Shown here in pieces: positions 8,362-18,429 of a stretch of 64,000 nt of DNA. Source of the DNA: Magnetospirillum fulvum MGU-K5 (GTDB taxonomy: Bacteria; Pseudomonadota; Alphaproteobacteria; Rhodospirillales; Magnetospirillaceae); assembly GCF_000442515.1 (NCBI RefSeq), contig NZ_AQPH01000008.1, positions 21,152 through 85,151 on the forward strand, in the 5' to 3' direction. Under the pieces are notes generated by a model. It saw only the letters and a list, made by a program, of their open reading frames with translations, was not told the DNA's origin and made no database searches. Made by a program: the position numbers and the translations under genes. The number at the start of each line of letters is the position of its first letter. Positions within the stretch are counted from its first letter, which is position 1.

Positions 8362-9684
8362 CGGCCCGGCCAAGACCCGCCGCGCCGCCTCCAGGCATTC
8401 GTCCCGACTGGGGCGGAACTCGTTTTCCTCCCACCATTGGTCGAGGCGGGCCAGAACCTGCCCGACCTCCGGCCCGGCGGGCACCCCCAGCGCCAGCAGA
8501 TCACGGCCGCGCAGCGGCAGGGTAACCGGCACCCAGGCGGCGGCTTCATCCAGCAAAGCCACCCAGCCCGCGCTATCGACCGGATCGGCATGGACCAGAC
8601 CGATCCGATGCCGCGCCCAAGCCAACAGCACGATATCGCGAAATAGCGGCCCGCCCAGATGGCGCAGCGCCCGACGCCGGGCGGCGGAATCAAGATCGGG
8701 CGTCACCGCGACCCATGGTGCCGCCATCGCCACCAGCCGGTCACGGTCGGCCCCCGACAGTTTCAGCCGGGCCGCAACCGCCCGCGCCGCTTCGGGCTCC
8801 GGCCCCAGCAACGCGGCCAGCCGCCGCACCGGATCGATCTGGATGTCGGGACGGACCAGCCCGCGCCGCTCCAGCCAGGCCAGTTGACGCAGCCGGGTGA
8901 TATCCTCGCCTTCGGGCAGGATCGCCGTCAGCACCCCTATCCCCTGCATCACCAACAGGATCGTCGCCGGGTCGTCGGCGGTCAGCAGCCGCAACAATTC
9001 GGCGGCAACCCGCTCGCCCGACAGATCGGCCAGATGCGGCGCCATCTGACGGCAGGCGGCCAGAGCGGCGCGGTCGCAGGCGGCGCCCCGGCCATAAAAG
9101 GCGTGAAAGCGGAAAAAGCGCAGCAGCCGCAGGGTGTCTTCCTCGATCCGCCGCAGCGGCGCGCCGACAAAGCAGACCCGCCCCGCGCCCAGATCGGCCA
9201 GACCGTTGAACGGATCGAAGATGCGGCCCGCGGGATCGGCCGACAGCGCATTGATGGTAAAGTCGCGCCGCGCCGCATCGGCAACCCAATCGTCGGTGAA
9301 GACGACCCGGGCATGACGGCCATCGGTCTCGACATCGCGGCGCAGGGTGGTGATTTCGAAATGGGCATCGCCGATCACGGCGGTCACCGTGCCGTGGGCC
9401 AACCCGGTCGGAATCGCCCGGATCGCGGCATCGTCGAGCAAGGCCAGCACCCGTTGCGGCGGATCGGGGGTGGCGATGTCGATATCGTGGATCGGACGGT
9501 TCTGCACCGAATCGCGGACACAGCCGCCGACAAAGCGCACCTCGGCACCGTCGGCGGTCAGAGCCGCGATCACCGCGCGGGTTTCCCGGGCCTGCATCCA
9601 GGGCTGTGGCGACAATTGGCCGATCGGCTCGGCCAAGGAACGCACCTGCGGTCCTTCAGTCGGCAACGGGTCAGCCTTCGCCAT
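8356..9684 (-). CDS. cca: CCA tRNA nucleotidyltransferase / poly(A) polymerase family
   Basis: 442 aa. The N-terminal class II nucleotidyltransferase head shows VGGCVRDS and the metal-binding HDIDIATP pair, followed by the RRDFTINAL motif and the RNA-binding segment RRIEEDTLRLLRFFRF. A long helical tail follows, as in alphaproteobacterial CCA-adding enzymes, which build or repair the tRNA 3' CCA end. It overlaps the upstream NUDIX gene by 14 nt (9671-9684), so DUF1285, NUDIX and cca form one operon read leftwards. A poly(A) polymerase role is the alternative. Confidence 0.9.
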   Translation of the reverse strand: MAKADPLPTEGPQVRSLAEPIGQLSPQPWMQARETRAVIAALTADGAEVRFVGGCVRDSVQNRPIHDIDIATPDPPQRVLALLDDAAIRAIPTGLAHGTVTAVIGDAHFEITTLRRDVETDGRHARVVFTDDWVADAARRDFTINALSADPAGRIFDPFNGLADLGAGRVCFVGAPLRRIEEDTLRLLRFFRFHAFYGRGAACDRAALAACRQMAPHLADLSGERVAAELLRLLTADDPATILLVMQGIGVLTAILPEGEDITRLRQLAWLERRGLVRPDIQIDPVRRLAALLGPEPEAARAVAARLKLSGADRDRLVAMAAPWVAVTPDLDSAARRRALRHLGGPLFRDIVLLAWARHRIGLVHADPVDSAGWVALLDEAAAWVPVTLPLRGRDLLALGVPAGPEVGQVLARLDQWWEENEFRPSRDECLEAARRVLAGPL

Positions 9685-10333
9685 CCGTCAACACCTCGGA
9701 CAGATTGACCAGCATCCCGGCGGTTGCCCCCCAGATCAGGAACTCCCCCCAGGACAGCGCCCAGAACGAGCGCTCCCGCCCGCCCGCGACGCGGGCATGA
9801 AGCTGATGATTGGCAGGGTCGAGGATGAAGGCCAGCGGCACCTCGAACACGTCGGCGACCTCGAACGGATCGGGAATCACGGTGAACGGGGGGCGGACCA
9901 GCCCGACCACCGGGGTAATCAGAAAGCCGGTGCCGGTGACATAGCGGTCAAGCCGACCCAACACCCGGATGCGGTCAGACTCCAGCCCGACTTCCTCGGT
10001 GGTTTCGCGCAGGGCGCAGACGACCGGATCGCCCCCGTCCTCGGGGTCGAGCCGACCACCGGGAAAGCTGATCTGTCCGGGATGGTGGGCAAGATGCTGG
10101 GTGCGCCGCGTCAGCAGCACGGTCATTCCGCCGGGATGGTCAACCAGCGGCACCAGCACCGCCGCCGCAACCGGGGCGGCGGGAGACTCAGGCGCGGGAA
10201 GGGACGCGGAAAGCTCGGGATCGCCACGCAGGGCGGTTCCTCCCCAGGCGGCCAGCCGCCGGGCAATCGTTTCGACCGTCAACCGGCCTGATCGTCCAGT
10301 CGACCCAAAGGAAAGAACGTCCCTCTGCTCCAT
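9671..10333 (-). CDS. NUDIX hydrolase, CoA pyrophosphatase type
   Basis: 220 aa from the ATG at 10333 (AAGGG ~10 nt upstream). The NUDIX box is intact: GGRLDPEDGGDPV followed by ALRETTEEVGL. The preceding segment LTRRTQHLAHHPGQISFPGG matches the signature of CoA/NADH-type NUDIX pyrophosphatases (NudL-like), which split CoA derivatives to phosphopantetheine and 3',5'-ADP. It overlaps the upstream DUF1285 gene by 55 nt and the downstream cca gene by 14 nt. Confidence 0.87.
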   Translation of the reverse strand: MEQRDVLSFGSTGRSGRLTVETIARRLAAWGGTALRGDPELSASLPAPESPAAPVAAAVLVPLVDHPGGMTVLLTRRTQHLAHHPGQISFPGGRLDPEDGGDPVVCALRETTEEVGLESDRIRVLGRLDRYVTGTGFLITPVVGLVRPPFTVIPDPFEVADVFEVPLAFILDPANHQLHARVAGGRERSFWALSWGEFLIWGATAGMLVNLSEVLTDGEG

Positions 10334-10815
10334 AAGCCATGAACCCTTTCGCCCCCCAGGTCTTCCTCCCACCCCCGGGCCACCAGATCATAATACACAG
10401 ATCGGGTCAGGCGCGCTTCCAGTCCATCGCCGATCAGGACATAGGGCGACGGCTCGCCGGTCTCGGGATTTTCCACCACCCGCAACGGATGGTCGGCATC
10501 CAGGGTCACGATCGCATCAACATTGGTCCGAAAGGAAATCGTCGCCTCGCGACCACAGCCGCAGGTGAACATTTCGACGGCGAGAAAAGGAACGTCCTCG
10601 ACCTCGATCCGTCCGACCTCGTCCGGCGTCGCCAGCAAATAGCCGCCATCTTCGGCCCGGCACATCATTCCGGCGAACAGGCACACCATCTCGCGTCGGG
10701 CGATCGGTGAGCCGTGATAGAACCATCGTCCTTGCCGGTCGATACAAATGCCAAGGTCGCCGCAATCGGCTGCGCCGCGACTGGTCGTGTTAACGCTTTG
10801 GGAAACAGGTGCCAA
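10279..10815 (-). CDS. DUF1285-family protein
   Basis: 178 aa if it starts at the TTG at 10815, which has AAGGAG 6 nt upstream; the longer open frame (to 10977) lacks a better site. The motifs DLGICIDRQGRWFYHGSPIARREMV and WRNRTSVYYDLV-like C-terminal residues (LTRSVYYDLVARG) fit DUF1285, a small conserved alpha/gammaproteobacterial family without assigned chemistry. It is first in an operon with the NUDIX hydrolase and cca, and this gene order suggests nucleotide or RNA metabolism (inference). Confidence 0.8.
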   Translation of the reverse strand: MAPVSQSVNTTSRGAADCGDLGICIDRQGRWFYHGSPIARREMVCLFAGMMCRAEDGGYLLATPDEVGRIEVEDVPFLAVEMFTCGCGREATISFRTNVDAIVTLDADHPLRVVENPETGEPSPYVLIGDGLEARLTRSVYYDLVARGWEEDLGGERVHGLWSRGTFFPLGRLDDQAG

Positions 10816-11029
10816 CAGCCGCTCCTTGCGCCCCTGATGCAGAATGCGGGCGCTCTGATCCTCGCGAAAACCCACGCCGGGCCCACGGGGAGCACGGCCA
10901 AAGGATGGGGCGGACAGGCGGCGATCGCCTGTGTCCGATACCTCGATCTTATATTGGGACGCCCATCCCCGGCGCAAACCCCTACCGCCGTCCCCGCGAC
11001 CGGAATCGGCGTGATCGTCCCCCCGACAG

Positions 11030-11065
11030 AAAAAAGGGGGCCGGAAACCACGGCTTCCGACCCCC
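11030..11065 (-). terminator. Rho-independent terminator of pckG
   Basis: Read on the minus strand: GGGGGTCGGAA, an 8-nt loop, TTCCGGCCCCC (one mismatch), then TTTTTTCT. It sits 30 nt after the pckG stop. Confidence 0.88.
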
Positions 11066-11094
11066 TCTTTCGATTCTATGGCCTCGTGGCCGGG

Positions 11095-12942
11095 TTACTC
11101 GACCTCGCTGGCCAGTTCCCACACCGCCGGAGCGCGCCACAGGCGAGACTTCAGCATCTCACGCTCGAACAGCATCTCCTTCGGCACGCGGTCCAGGAAC
11201 TTGTCGAACAGATCTTCCTGGCTGCGGGCGTCGGCGACACCGGCTTCGCGGTCGATCCGCATCAGTTCCTTGAAGGTCGCCTGCGAGTATTTGAGGCCAG
11301 ACCATTCGATGTCCTGATAGGTCGGCACCAGACCGATCGGGCATTCGACGGCACGGGCGCGACCATGGACGCGATCGACGATCCACTTCAGGACGCGCAT
11401 GTTCTCGCCATAGCCCGGCCACATGAACTTGCCGTCGGCACCCTTGCGGAACCAATTGACGCGGAAGATCGGCGGCGGGTTCTTCACCGCACGGCCCATG
11501 TTGAGCCAATGGTTGAAGTAATCGGCCATGTTGTAGCCGCAGAACGGCAGCATCGCGAAGGGATCGCGGCGGATGGCGGCCTGGCCGACGGCGGCGGCGG
11601 TCGCTTCGGACCCCATCGTCGCGCCGAGATAGACGCCATGGGCCCAATTGAAGGCCTGGGTCACCAGCGGGGCGTTCTTCGACAGACGGCCACCGACGAT
11701 GAAGGCCGAGATCGGCACACCGGCCGGATTCTCCCATTCGGGATCGACGCTCGGGCACTGGCTGACCGGAGCGGTGAAGCGGGCGTTGGGATGGGCCGCC
11801 GGGGTTTCGCTGGCCGGGGTCCAATCGTTGCCGCGCCAATCGATCAGATGGGCCGGGGCTTCGTCGGTCAGACCTTCCCACCACACGTCGCCATCGTCGG
11901 TCAGACCGACATTGGTGAAGATCGAGTTGCTGGCGCAGGCGGCGATGGCGCTCGGGTTGGTCTTGGCACCGGTGCCGGGAGCAACGCCGAAGAAACCAGC
12001 TTCGGGGTTGATGGCGTGGAAGCGGCCATCGGCACCCGGCTTGATCCAGGCGATATCGTCACCGACGGTCCAGATCTTCCAACCGTCGAAGCCCTTCGGC
12101 GGAACCAACATCGCGAAGTTGGTCTTGCCACACGCCGACGGGAAGGCGGCGGCGACATAGGTCTTCTCACCCTCGGGATTCTCGACGCCGACGATCAGCA
12201 TGTGCTCGGCCAGCCAGCCTTCGTCGCGCGCCATCACCGAGGCGATACGCAGCGCAAAGCACTTCTTGCCCAGCAGGGCGTTGCCGCCGTAGCCCGAACC
12301 GAACGACCAGATCTGGCGCTCTTCGGGGAAGTGGGTGATGTGGATGTTTTCCGGGTTGCACGGCCACGGCACATCGGCCTGACCGGGGCTCAGCGGCTGA
12401 CCGACCGAGTGGAGGCACCGGACGAACTCGCCATCGGTGCCGAGCAGGTCGAGCACCTTCTTACCCATGCGGGTCATGATCCGCATGTTGGTGGCGACAT
12501 AGGGGCTGTCGGTGATCTCGACGCCGATATGAGCGATGCTGGAACCGAGCGGCCCCATCGAGAACGGCACCACATACATGGTGCGGCCCTGCATACAACC
12601 GTCATACAGCGGCCGCATCCGGGCCTTCATTTCCTTCGGATCGACCCAATTGTTGGTCGGACCGGCATCGTTACGGTTCAAGGAGCAGATAAAAGTTCGG
12701 TCCTCGACACGGGCGACGTCTCGGGGATCGGAACGGGACAGGTAACTGTTGGGGCGCAGATCCGGATTGAGTCGGATCATCGTTCCGCTTGCGACCATTT
12801 TCGCACACAGGGCGTCATACTCGGCCTGAGAGCCGTCGCAGATGTGAATACTGTCGGGACGGCACAAAAGCGCCATCTCTTCAATCCACCCCAGCAACTT
12901 GGTATTCGTCGTCAATCCGCTGGGAATCCCTGGTCCGCTCAT
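11095..12942 (-). CDS. pckG: Phosphoenolpyruvate carboxykinase (GTP)
   Basis: 615 aa, starting at ATG 12942 (GGAG 10 nt upstream); the open frame runs further to 13194 but without family similarity. It converts oxaloacetate plus GTP to PEP plus CO2, the first gluconeogenic step. Family motifs: Mn/substrate region [28 protein letters not shown], the GTP-type P-loop [12 protein letters not shown], and the guanine-binding region [15 protein letters not shown]-type enzymes are less common in bacteria than the ATP type. It is monocistronic, with its own terminator downstream. Confidence 0.95.
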   Translation of the reverse strand: MSGPGIPSGLTTNTKLLGWIEEMALLCRPDSIHICDGSQAEYDALCAKMVASGTMIRLNPDLRPNSYLSRSDPRDVARVEDRTFICSLNRNDAGPTNNWVDPKEMKARMRPLYDGCMQGRTMYVVPFSMGPLGSSIAHIGVEITDSPYVATNMRIMTRMGKKVLDLLGTDGEFVRCLHSVGQPLSPGQADVPWPCNPENIHITHFPEERQIWSFGSGYGGNALLGKKCFALRIASVMARDEGWLAEHMLIVGVENPEGEKTYVAAAFPSACGKTNFAMLVPPKGFDGWKIWTVGDDIAWIKPGADGRFHAINPEAGFFGVAPGTGAKTNPSAIAACASNSIFTNVGLTDDGDVWWEGLTDEAPAHLIDWRGNDWTPASETPAAHPNARFTAPVSQCPSVDPEWENPAGVPISAFIVGGRLSKNAPLVTQAFNWAHGVYLGATMGSEATAAAVGQAAIRRDPFAMLPFCGYNMADYFNHWLNMGRAVKNPPPIFRVNWFRKGADGKFMWPGYGENMRVLKWIVDRVHGRARAVECPIGLVPTYQDIEWSGLKYSQATFKELMRIDREAGVADARSQEDLFDKFLDRVPKEMLFEREMLKSRLWRAPAVWELASEVE

Positions 12943-13283
12943 CTGATCCCGTCTCCATGACTTGATGTGGCAGCCAAACGCCGTGCCACCGCCGCGTAAA
13001 GAGGTGCGACCATAGACCCGCGACGGCTCTGGAGCAATGACTTTGGGCCGGAAAATCAACCCGAATGAGGGAAAGAACACCCACCCGTTCTTACCGCACC
13101 GCACAAGAATAGGCCCCCTCGCGCGGAACACAGCCGGTGGCAACGGGCCGAAGCAGCCTTCGCAATGTTCGCTTTCGATGGTGAAAGCGCGCAACCAAAG
13201 GTCGATTGAGCCGTGACGTTAAGTAAAAATACCCATGCGACGAGATAGGGGAAAATAAATAATCCACCCGGTCCCACGCGGCT
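12943..13283. other. Intergenic region upstream of pckG
   Basis: 341 nt without a supported gene. It holds the pckG leader and an AT-rich patch (13215-13262) unlike the surrounding GC-rich sequence, which may be promoter or the 3' end of the small-protein transcript. I see no clear hairpin with a T-tract and no convincing -35/-10 pair. Confidence 0.4.
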
Positions 13284-13514
13284 CTATTGGCGCACCCGCC
13301 AGTCGGGACAGCTTGAATCCTCGGATTCGGTCTCGTCCGGCTCGACACCGGACCAAAGCGGGGCGAACGCGGCCCCCCGGCCTGACGCGGCGCGATGGGA
13401 AAACGACCAATCCGATGGGACGGCGGACGCCGACGCCTGCGGCGCGGCATCCTCGGCCCCGGTCAACGCCGCGCCAAGCCCGATGACGACGCACAGACGC
13501 AGCGGCAAACGCAT
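13284..13514 (-). CDS. Small exported protein, 76 aa, unknown
   Basis: The start at 13514 has a strong GGAGGG 7-8 nt upstream. Residues 1-20 form a signal-peptide-like segment (MRLPLRLCVVIGLGAALTGA); the rest is polar, Ala/Ser/Glu-rich, with one Cys near the C-terminus. It lies 34 nt after the NUDIX-DUF4743 stop on the same strand, so it is probably co-transcribed. No family recognised. Confidence 0.55.
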   Translation of the reverse strand: MRLPLRLCVVIGLGAALTGAEDAAPQASASAVPSDWSFSHRAASGRGAAFAPLWSGVEPDETESEDSSCPDWRVRQ

Positions 13515-13548
13515 CGGCGAACCCTCCGCATCATCGGGCGGCCGACGG

Positions 13549-14406
13549 TCACCCGATGCCGCGACGCAACCCGGCGATCAGATCGAGATAAGCCGGTTCG
13601 GTGTCGGGCGACAGATAACCGTGGCGGATCAGGAAATCGATGATGACCAGATTGACGTTGAACTTGAACTGGTTGGTATCGCGGACCAGACGGGCGACCT
13701 CGGCCACCGGGATCAGGGTGAAATCCTCGATCTCGCCATCGGTATTGCGGGGCACGAAATCGGCCGGGACCTCCAGGTCGAAGCAATACATCACGTCGGG
13801 CTTCAGACCCCACTCGTCTTCCAGGCAATAGGCGATCGCCCCGACCGGGCGGGCGGTGGCGGCCAAAGCGGCGGGGATATCGGCTTCCTCGGCCGCCTCC
13901 TTCAGCAGATTCTCGGACAGGGTCAGCCCGGACGGCTGGCCTCCGGCCACCATGTTGTCAAGCGCCCCCGGCGCGACGGTCTTGTTGGCGGCGCGACGAC
14001 CGACCCACAGCGAGTCCGCCTCGGCGCCGCGGACGAAGCCGTTGACATGAACCCCAAAGGCCCGAACGCCGAACAGGCTGACCACGCCGCGATCGACGCT
14101 CATCACCGGCACCGCACCGAACTGGGGCACCACCCGATACATCTCGCCCCGCAGGGCAGGCGTGCCCCATTCGCGATTCAGGTCGGCAGCGACCGCGCCA
14201 ACCGCCTCGGTCCGGTCGTCCGGGCTCGACAGCAGGGGATGCAGCGACACCGCGTCACGGGTGACGCGAAACACTTCGGGATATTGCGCCAGCCGATGGG
14301 CAACGTCATGACGAACGCGGCCAACCACAATGCCATCGACCACAAAGGGGCGAAACCGCGACAGGTCGTGTCTATTACACGCAAGGATATGATCGAAATA
14401 AGCCAT
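13549..14406 (-). CDS. DUF4743-NUDIX hydrolase
   Basis: 285 aa. The N-terminal ~125 residues match DUF4743 (segments HLSRFRPFVVDG-like and RVTRDAVSLHP), followed by a NUDIX fold with DNMVAGGQPSGLTLSENLLKEAAEEADI, a NUDIX box with an altered spacing. This arrangement resembles the NUDIX half of yeast TNR3, which acts on oxo- and oxy-thiamine diphosphates; a damaged-cofactor hydrolase role is therefore plausible but inferred. It heads a probable two-gene unit with the small exported protein. Confidence 0.8.
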   Translation of the reverse strand: MAYFDHILACNRHDLSRFRPFVVDGIVVGRVRHDVAHRLAQYPEVFRVTRDAVSLHPLLSSPDDRTEAVGAVAADLNREWGTPALRGEMYRVVPQFGAVPVMSVDRGVVSLFGVRAFGVHVNGFVRGAEADSLWVGRRAANKTVAPGALDNMVAGGQPSGLTLSENLLKEAAEEADIPAALAATARPVGAIAYCLEDEWGLKPDVMYCFDLEVPADFVPRNTDGEIEDFTLIPVAEVARLVRDTNQFKFNVNLVIIDFLIRHGYLSPDTEPAYLDLIAGLRRGIG

Positions 14407-14461
14407 GTCTCGTTCCTCCCCCCCAATAAGAAGAGAAGAGTCCGCCCGCCGTGAGCATGTG

Positions 14462-15157
14462 TCAAGGTACGGTCGTTACTTTCGCTCCGCATAGCTCCAG
14501 TGCAGATTGCAACGCAATCGGCGGCATTGCCTCGGCTTCAATGAAAGACCGCGACGGAGCCAGCGGTGGAATCGTCACCGCCCGCGAATGCAGGTGCAGC
14601 GGAGCCGACGGGGCCGGATCGGGGCCGTGAACCGCATCGCCCAGCAGGGGACAGCCGAGATGGGCGGCGTGGGCGCGAATCTGGTGGGTGCGCCCGGTGC
14701 GCGGCCGCCACTCGACCCAGCACAGGCCGCCGCCCTGCCCCAGCACCACCCAGTCCGTCACCGCGCGTTGCCCGGCGGGATCAACCCGAACCCGCCAGCC
14801 CCGCCCCGGCTCGGACACTTTCAGCAACGGAGCCTCGATCCGGCCACGCATTTGCGGCGGCGCGCCCAGGCAGACCGACCAATAGACTTTTTCGATGCGG
14901 TGGGTCTCGAACATCCGCCCCAGCCGCTTCAGCGCCTTGTCATGGCGGCCAAGGATCAGGCAGCCCGAGGTGTCGCGGTCGAGCCGGTGAGCCAGACGCG
15001 GGTTCTGACTCCAGCCAAAGCGCAGCGGGTCGAGATAAAGCTCAAGATGATCGGTTGTCCCCGGACCGGCATGGACCGCCAGCCCGGCCGGCTTGTCGAG
15101 CACGATCACGTCCTGATCGCGATAGAGCACTCGGGCAAGGATTTCGTCGGGGGTCAA
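14462..15157 (-). CDS. RluA-family RNA pseudouridine synthase
   Basis: 231 aa from a TTG at 15157 that has GGAGG 5 nt upstream. It isomerises uridine to pseudouridine in rRNA or tRNA. The catalytic motif HRLDRDTSG (Asp nucleophile) is near residue 60, with the family segments VIVLDKPAGL and GRTHQIRAHAAHLGCPLLGD. There is no S4 domain at the N-terminus, so it belongs to the short RluA/TruC-like branch; the target uridine cannot be named. It lies just downstream of tRNA-Leu on the same strand. Confidence 0.88.
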   Translation of the reverse strand: MTPDEILARVLYRDQDVIVLDKPAGLAVHAGPGTTDHLELYLDPLRFGWSQNPRLAHRLDRDTSGCLILGRHDKALKRLGRMFETHRIEKVYWSVCLGAPPQMRGRIEAPLLKVSEPGRGWRVRVDPAGQRAVTDWVVLGQGGGLCWVEWRPRTGRTHQIRAHAAHLGCPLLGDAVHGPDPAPSAPLHLHSRAVTIPPLAPSRSFIEAEAMPPIALQSALELCGAKVTTVP

Positions 15158-15193
15158 CAGCGCCTCCGCGCAAAGGGTCCGCCGGAAACGACA

Positions 15194-15221
15194 AGGCCCG
15201 CCGGGGGATGCCGGCGGGCCT
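15194..15221 (-). terminator. Hairpin after tRNA-Leu
   Basis: An 11-bp perfect stem (AGGCCCGCCGG / CCGGCGGGCCT, 6-nt loop), followed on the minus strand by TGTCGTTT. The T-tract is weak, so this is a likely rather than certain terminator. Confidence 0.65.
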
Positions 15222-15233
15222 GGGGTCGTAAGG

Positions 15234-15320
15234 TGGTGCGGCCAAGAAGACTCGAACTTCCACGGGAGTTACCCCACAAGCACCTCAAGCTTGCGCGTCT
15301 ACCAATTCCGCCATGGCCGC
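15234..15320 (-). tRNA. tRNA-Leu (anticodon GAG)
   Basis: An 87-nt class II tRNA including an encoded CCA. Acceptor arm GCGGCCA/TGGCCGC; D-arm GGCGGAATTGGTAGACGC; anticodon arm CAAGC-TTGAGGT-GCTTG with GAG at the anticodon; long variable arm TGGGGTAACTCCCGT; T-arm GGAAG-TTCGAGT-CTTCT. It decodes CUC and CUU. Confidence 0.97.
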
Positions 15321-15417
15321 AAACCCTGGCTCCCTTCGGACTGTGCCGTCGGGGAGACAGGGGAATAGCAAATCGGCCCGGACGAATCAAGCCCGCGTTC
15401 GCACCAAACGCACATTA

Positions 15418-17115
15418 TTAACGAACAGCCCTCATTTCGAGGACAAACCCCTCGACCAGGCTCTTCAAATGACCGGCTTCGCTGATCAGCGACCCGGCTG
15501 AATTCAACACCTGGGTCGAAGCCTGCCCGGTCTCGGCGGCAGCCTGGGTGACGCGACAGATCGTTTCCGAGACCTGCCCGGTCCCCACCGCCGCCTGCTG
15601 AATGTTGCGGGCGATTTCGGCGGTGGCAGCCGATTGCTGCTCGACAGCGGCGGCAATCGCACCGGCGATGGCGTTGATTTCCTGAATCCGGGTCACGATG
15701 CTGGCGATATCGGCAACCACCCGGTCGGTGGCGCTTTGCACCGCACCGATCTGGGTCGAAATCTCCTCGGTTGCCCGCGCCGTCTGGTTGGCGAGGTGCT
15801 TGACCTCGTTGGCGACCACGGCAAAGCCCTTGCCCGCCTCGCCCGCCCGCGCCGCCTCGATGGTGGCATTGAGGGCAAGAAGGTTGGTCTGCGAGGCGAT
15901 ATCGCTGATCAGCTCGACCACGGTGCCGATCCGCGCCGAACTGTCGGACAGCCCCCGGACGGTCGAATCGGTCTGTTCCGCCTCGGCCGAGGCGGTCCCG
16001 GCGATCCGCGAGGATTGCTCGACCTGACGAGCGATCTCGGCAATCGAGGAGGAGAGCTCCTCGGCGGCGGACGCGACGGTCTGGACGCTGCCCGAGGCCT
16101 GGGTCGTCGCGGCGGCGACGATTTCGGCTTGCTGGCTGGTCTGATCGGCATTGGTGGCCATCTCGCGGGCGGTCGTCTGCAAAGCACCAACAGCGTTTTC
16201 CACCACGCCCAGCGCCGAACCGACCTCGCGGTCAAACGTGCCGGTCAGAGCCTCGATGGCACGGACGCGATCTTCGCGCCGTTGACGTGAGGCGTCGGCT
16301 TCGGCGGCGGCACTGTCGGCCCGAATCATCCCGTCGCGAAACACGTCGACGGCACGGGCCATCTGACCAACCTCGTCCTTCTGATCGCGCGACGGAATTT
16401 CAAAGCTGTAATCGCGCTGGGCCAGCCGCCCCATCGATTGGGTCAGGGCGTGGATCGGCCCGACGATTCGCATCGACAGCAGCAGCGACATCACGGCTCC
16501 GACCAGCACCGCCACCACTGCCAATATCACGAAGGTACGGCGCTCGGCCTCCATTGAGCGCGCCCCCTTAGCCTTGATGTCGGCACGGGCGCGATCGATC
16601 GAATCGTTAAGTGCCTTCAGGCTTTGTTCGGCCAAAGCCGAGGCGCGATCGGTCGGCCCCATCATCGTCAGCGCAGTGCCGACATCGGATTCGACCATAT
16701 CGGCGACGACACGGGCCGATTTCAAAAAGGCGAGTTCACGCTTCACCGCCTCGTCGATCAGCGCGCCATCGACCCCCAGTTCGAGAGAAATCTGGCGCAA
16801 TTGCTCCAACAGCTTGGTCTGCCCGTCCAGGGACGCGACCGCCTCTTGCGCCATCCGCAACACCTTGGCCTCGTCGGTTTCGTTCGAGGCGATCGCAACC
16901 AGCCGGTACAGCGACGATTTGACCCCGAGCAGGCCCAGAGTGAATTCGTCGATCCGCGACGCTTTTTCCTCGACCTGACGATCGGCCTCGACCTGATCGA
17001 GCACCTCGCTCAACGCCACCACGCCGTTGATCGACAGCGCGATCAGCACCAGTCCGATAAACGCGGGAGCCAGCGATACCTTGACCCGAATGCCCATGTC
17101 ATTGACCCAACGCAT
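15418..17115 (-). CDS. Methyl-accepting chemotaxis protein
   Basis: 565 aa. An N-terminal membrane segment (~12-35), a ~150-residue four-helix-type periplasmic domain, a second membrane helix (~190-215, with [19 protein letters not shown]), a HAMP domain and a long cytoplasmic signalling coiled coil. The CheA/CheW-contacting hairpin tip [34 protein letters not shown] is diagnostic (read in two parts). The ligand is unknown. It starts 30 nt after a gene for a periplasmic single-Cache protein, suggesting the two sense together. Confidence 0.92.
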   Translation of the reverse strand: MRWVNDMGIRVKVSLAPAFIGLVLIALSINGVVALSEVLDQVEADRQVEEKASRIDEFTLGLLGVKSSLYRLVAIASNETDEAKVLRMAQEAVASLDGQTKLLEQLRQISLELGVDGALIDEAVKRELAFLKSARVVADMVESDVGTALTMMGPTDRASALAEQSLKALNDSIDRARADIKAKGARSMEAERRTFVILAVVAVLVGAVMSLLLSMRIVGPIHALTQSMGRLAQRDYSFEIPSRDQKDEVGQMARAVDVFRDGMIRADSAAAEADASRQRREDRVRAIEALTGTFDREVGSALGVVENAVGALQTTAREMATNADQTSQQAEIVAAATTQASGSVQTVASAAEELSSSIAEIARQVEQSSRIAGTASAEAEQTDSTVRGLSDSSARIGTVVELISDIASQTNLLALNATIEAARAGEAGKGFAVVANEVKHLANQTARATEEISTQIGAVQSATDRVVADIASIVTRIQEINAIAGAIAAAVEQQSAATAEIARNIQQAAVGTGQVSETICRVTQAAAETGQASTQVLNSAGSLISEAGHLKSLVEGFVLEMRAVR

Positions 17116-17145
17116 CGCAGCCTCCCGACACCCTACGGCTTTGGT

Positions 17146-17604
17146 CTATTTATAGATTCCGACACAGACGATTTTATCTGCCGTAGTCTCGCAATAGGTC
17201 GATTTGGGCTCGACCTTTTTGGTCGTCGGGTTAGTGAATTTGTAATCCTGCCAGAACGAAGCCTTGGTCTTGGCCGCCTCGACCCGATCACGGATATAGA
17301 ATTTTCCGTCGGTATCCTGGTTCTCGATCAGATCCTTGCCGACCAGCTTGGGATTGGCTCCATGCGCCAGACATTTTCCCTCGCGGTCATAGACGATGAC
17401 GTAAAGATCATGATCGACGAAGCGCGGGTCTTTGCCGGTGAACGCGGCGAAGGCAGTCTCGGGCCCTTCCTTGGCCAGAAACGCCGTCGCCTTGCGGGTC
17501 ATCGCGATGGCTTCGTCGGCGGTGCCCTTTTCTCCCGCCGCCAGCGCCGGACTGGCCAGACCGGCCAGCATGACCGCGAGAAGGGCTATCGTTGAATGTT
17601 TCAT
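17146..17604 (-). CDS. Periplasmic single-Cache (sCache) domain protein
   Basis: 152 aa from the ATG at 17604 (GGGGGT upstream). A signal peptide (MKHSTIALLAVMLAGLASPALA) is followed by a Cache-type fold: a helical region, then DHDLYVIVYDREGKCLAHGANPKLVGKD and a C-terminal pair of Cys residues (STYC..IVCVG). Free-standing sCache proteins bind small molecules in the periplasm. With the chemoreceptor gene 30 nt downstream, it probably acts as a soluble ligand-binding partner (inference). Confidence 0.8.
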   Translation of the reverse strand: MKHSTIALLAVMLAGLASPALAAGEKGTADEAIAMTRKATAFLAKEGPETAFAAFTGKDPRFVDHDLYVIVYDREGKCLAHGANPKLVGKDLIENQDTDGKFYIRDRVEAAKTKASFWQDYKFTNPTTKKVEPKSTYCETTADKIVCVGIYK

Positions 17605-17724
17605 GCCTACCCCCTGACTATGCCACATGACGGAGATCAAAAAATAACCTCACCTTATGTGGTAGATCAGAGGGGGTAATTTCAAGGTAGAGCCGTAGAA
17701 TCCCCGCGTCGGCACGGCATATCA

Positions 17725-17760
17725 GCAAAACAAAAGCGGGAGGGGGGTCCCCTCCCGCTT
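17725..17760 (-). terminator. Terminator after the tail-anchored protein gene
   Basis: A 12-bp perfect stem (AAGCGGGAGGGG / CCCCTCCCGCTT, 3-nt loop), followed on the minus strand by TTTTGTTTTGC. It is T-rich only in the minus direction. Confidence 0.85.
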
Positions 17761-17862
17761 GTTCTGTCCAGCTTTTTCAGCCCCCCAATGGCAAAGCCCG
17801 ATCCGGTCAGAGACCGGCGGGCATCGCCGAAAAACGGGACATCGCACCTGGGCGCGTCAGGC

Positions 17863-18324
17863 TCAACCGCCCTTGGCAAACACCGCCAGCAGGATGATGA
17901 CGATGCCGATGACGCCAAGAATGGTCAGGCTGTTGTTCTGAAGGCTGTCGCTGCTCGACGACACCTTGCCGGACGCGGCGCGTTCGGTGTTGCCGATCAC
18001 CACCTCGGTCTTGCCGATCGAGCTGGTCTGGGAATGCTGGATCGTGGCATGGGTGCCAGCTTCGACCGCGCGGGCGGTCTGCTCGGTGAAGGAGGTCAGC
18101 GCGGCGTCGAGAGCGGTCACATCCAGCTTCTTCTCGGCGGCCTTGACCTGGACGGCGACGATCCCTTCGGCCTGCTGCTGCTTGATCTCGGAGATCTGCG
18201 TCTCGTCGAGACCGGTGAGGTCAAGCACATCGCTCTGAGCGAGATTGATCGTCTTTTCAGCCGGCAGGGCGGGCTCCTGGCTCACGCTCTGCAATTCGCG
18301 TCCGGTACCCTCAGACTCAGACAT
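17863..18324 (-). CDS. Small tail-anchored hypothetical protein
   Basis: 153 aa. A polar, Gln/Glu/Ser/Thr-rich N-terminal 125 residues, with helix-forming segments (DVLDLTGLDETQISEIKQQQ and a heptad-like middle), ends in a single hydrophobic helix (SLTILGVIGIVIILLAVFA) followed by KGG. This is the layout of a C-tail-anchored membrane protein with its body in the cytoplasm. No family recognised. It is monocistronic with a strong terminator. Confidence 0.6.
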   Translation of the reverse strand: MSESEGTGRELQSVSQEPALPAEKTINLAQSDVLDLTGLDETQISEIKQQQAEGIVAVQVKAAEKKLDVTALDAALTSFTEQTARAVEAGTHATIQHSQTSSIGKTEVVIGNTERAASGKVSSSSDSLQNNSLTILGVIGIVIILLAVFAKGG

Positions 18325-18429
18325 CTCGTATCCCCCGAAACCAAATGTTGCCCCGATGGACGACCTATTCGTCCATGATCGCCGGGGAGAATAGCGGAAA
18401 AGGCAGCGGCGGAGAAGGGCTCCCGGGGT

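Noticed and set aside
10714..12960. A 748-codon plus-strand frame
   Set aside because: Antisense shadow of pckG, which has clear motifs, a ribosome site and a terminator.
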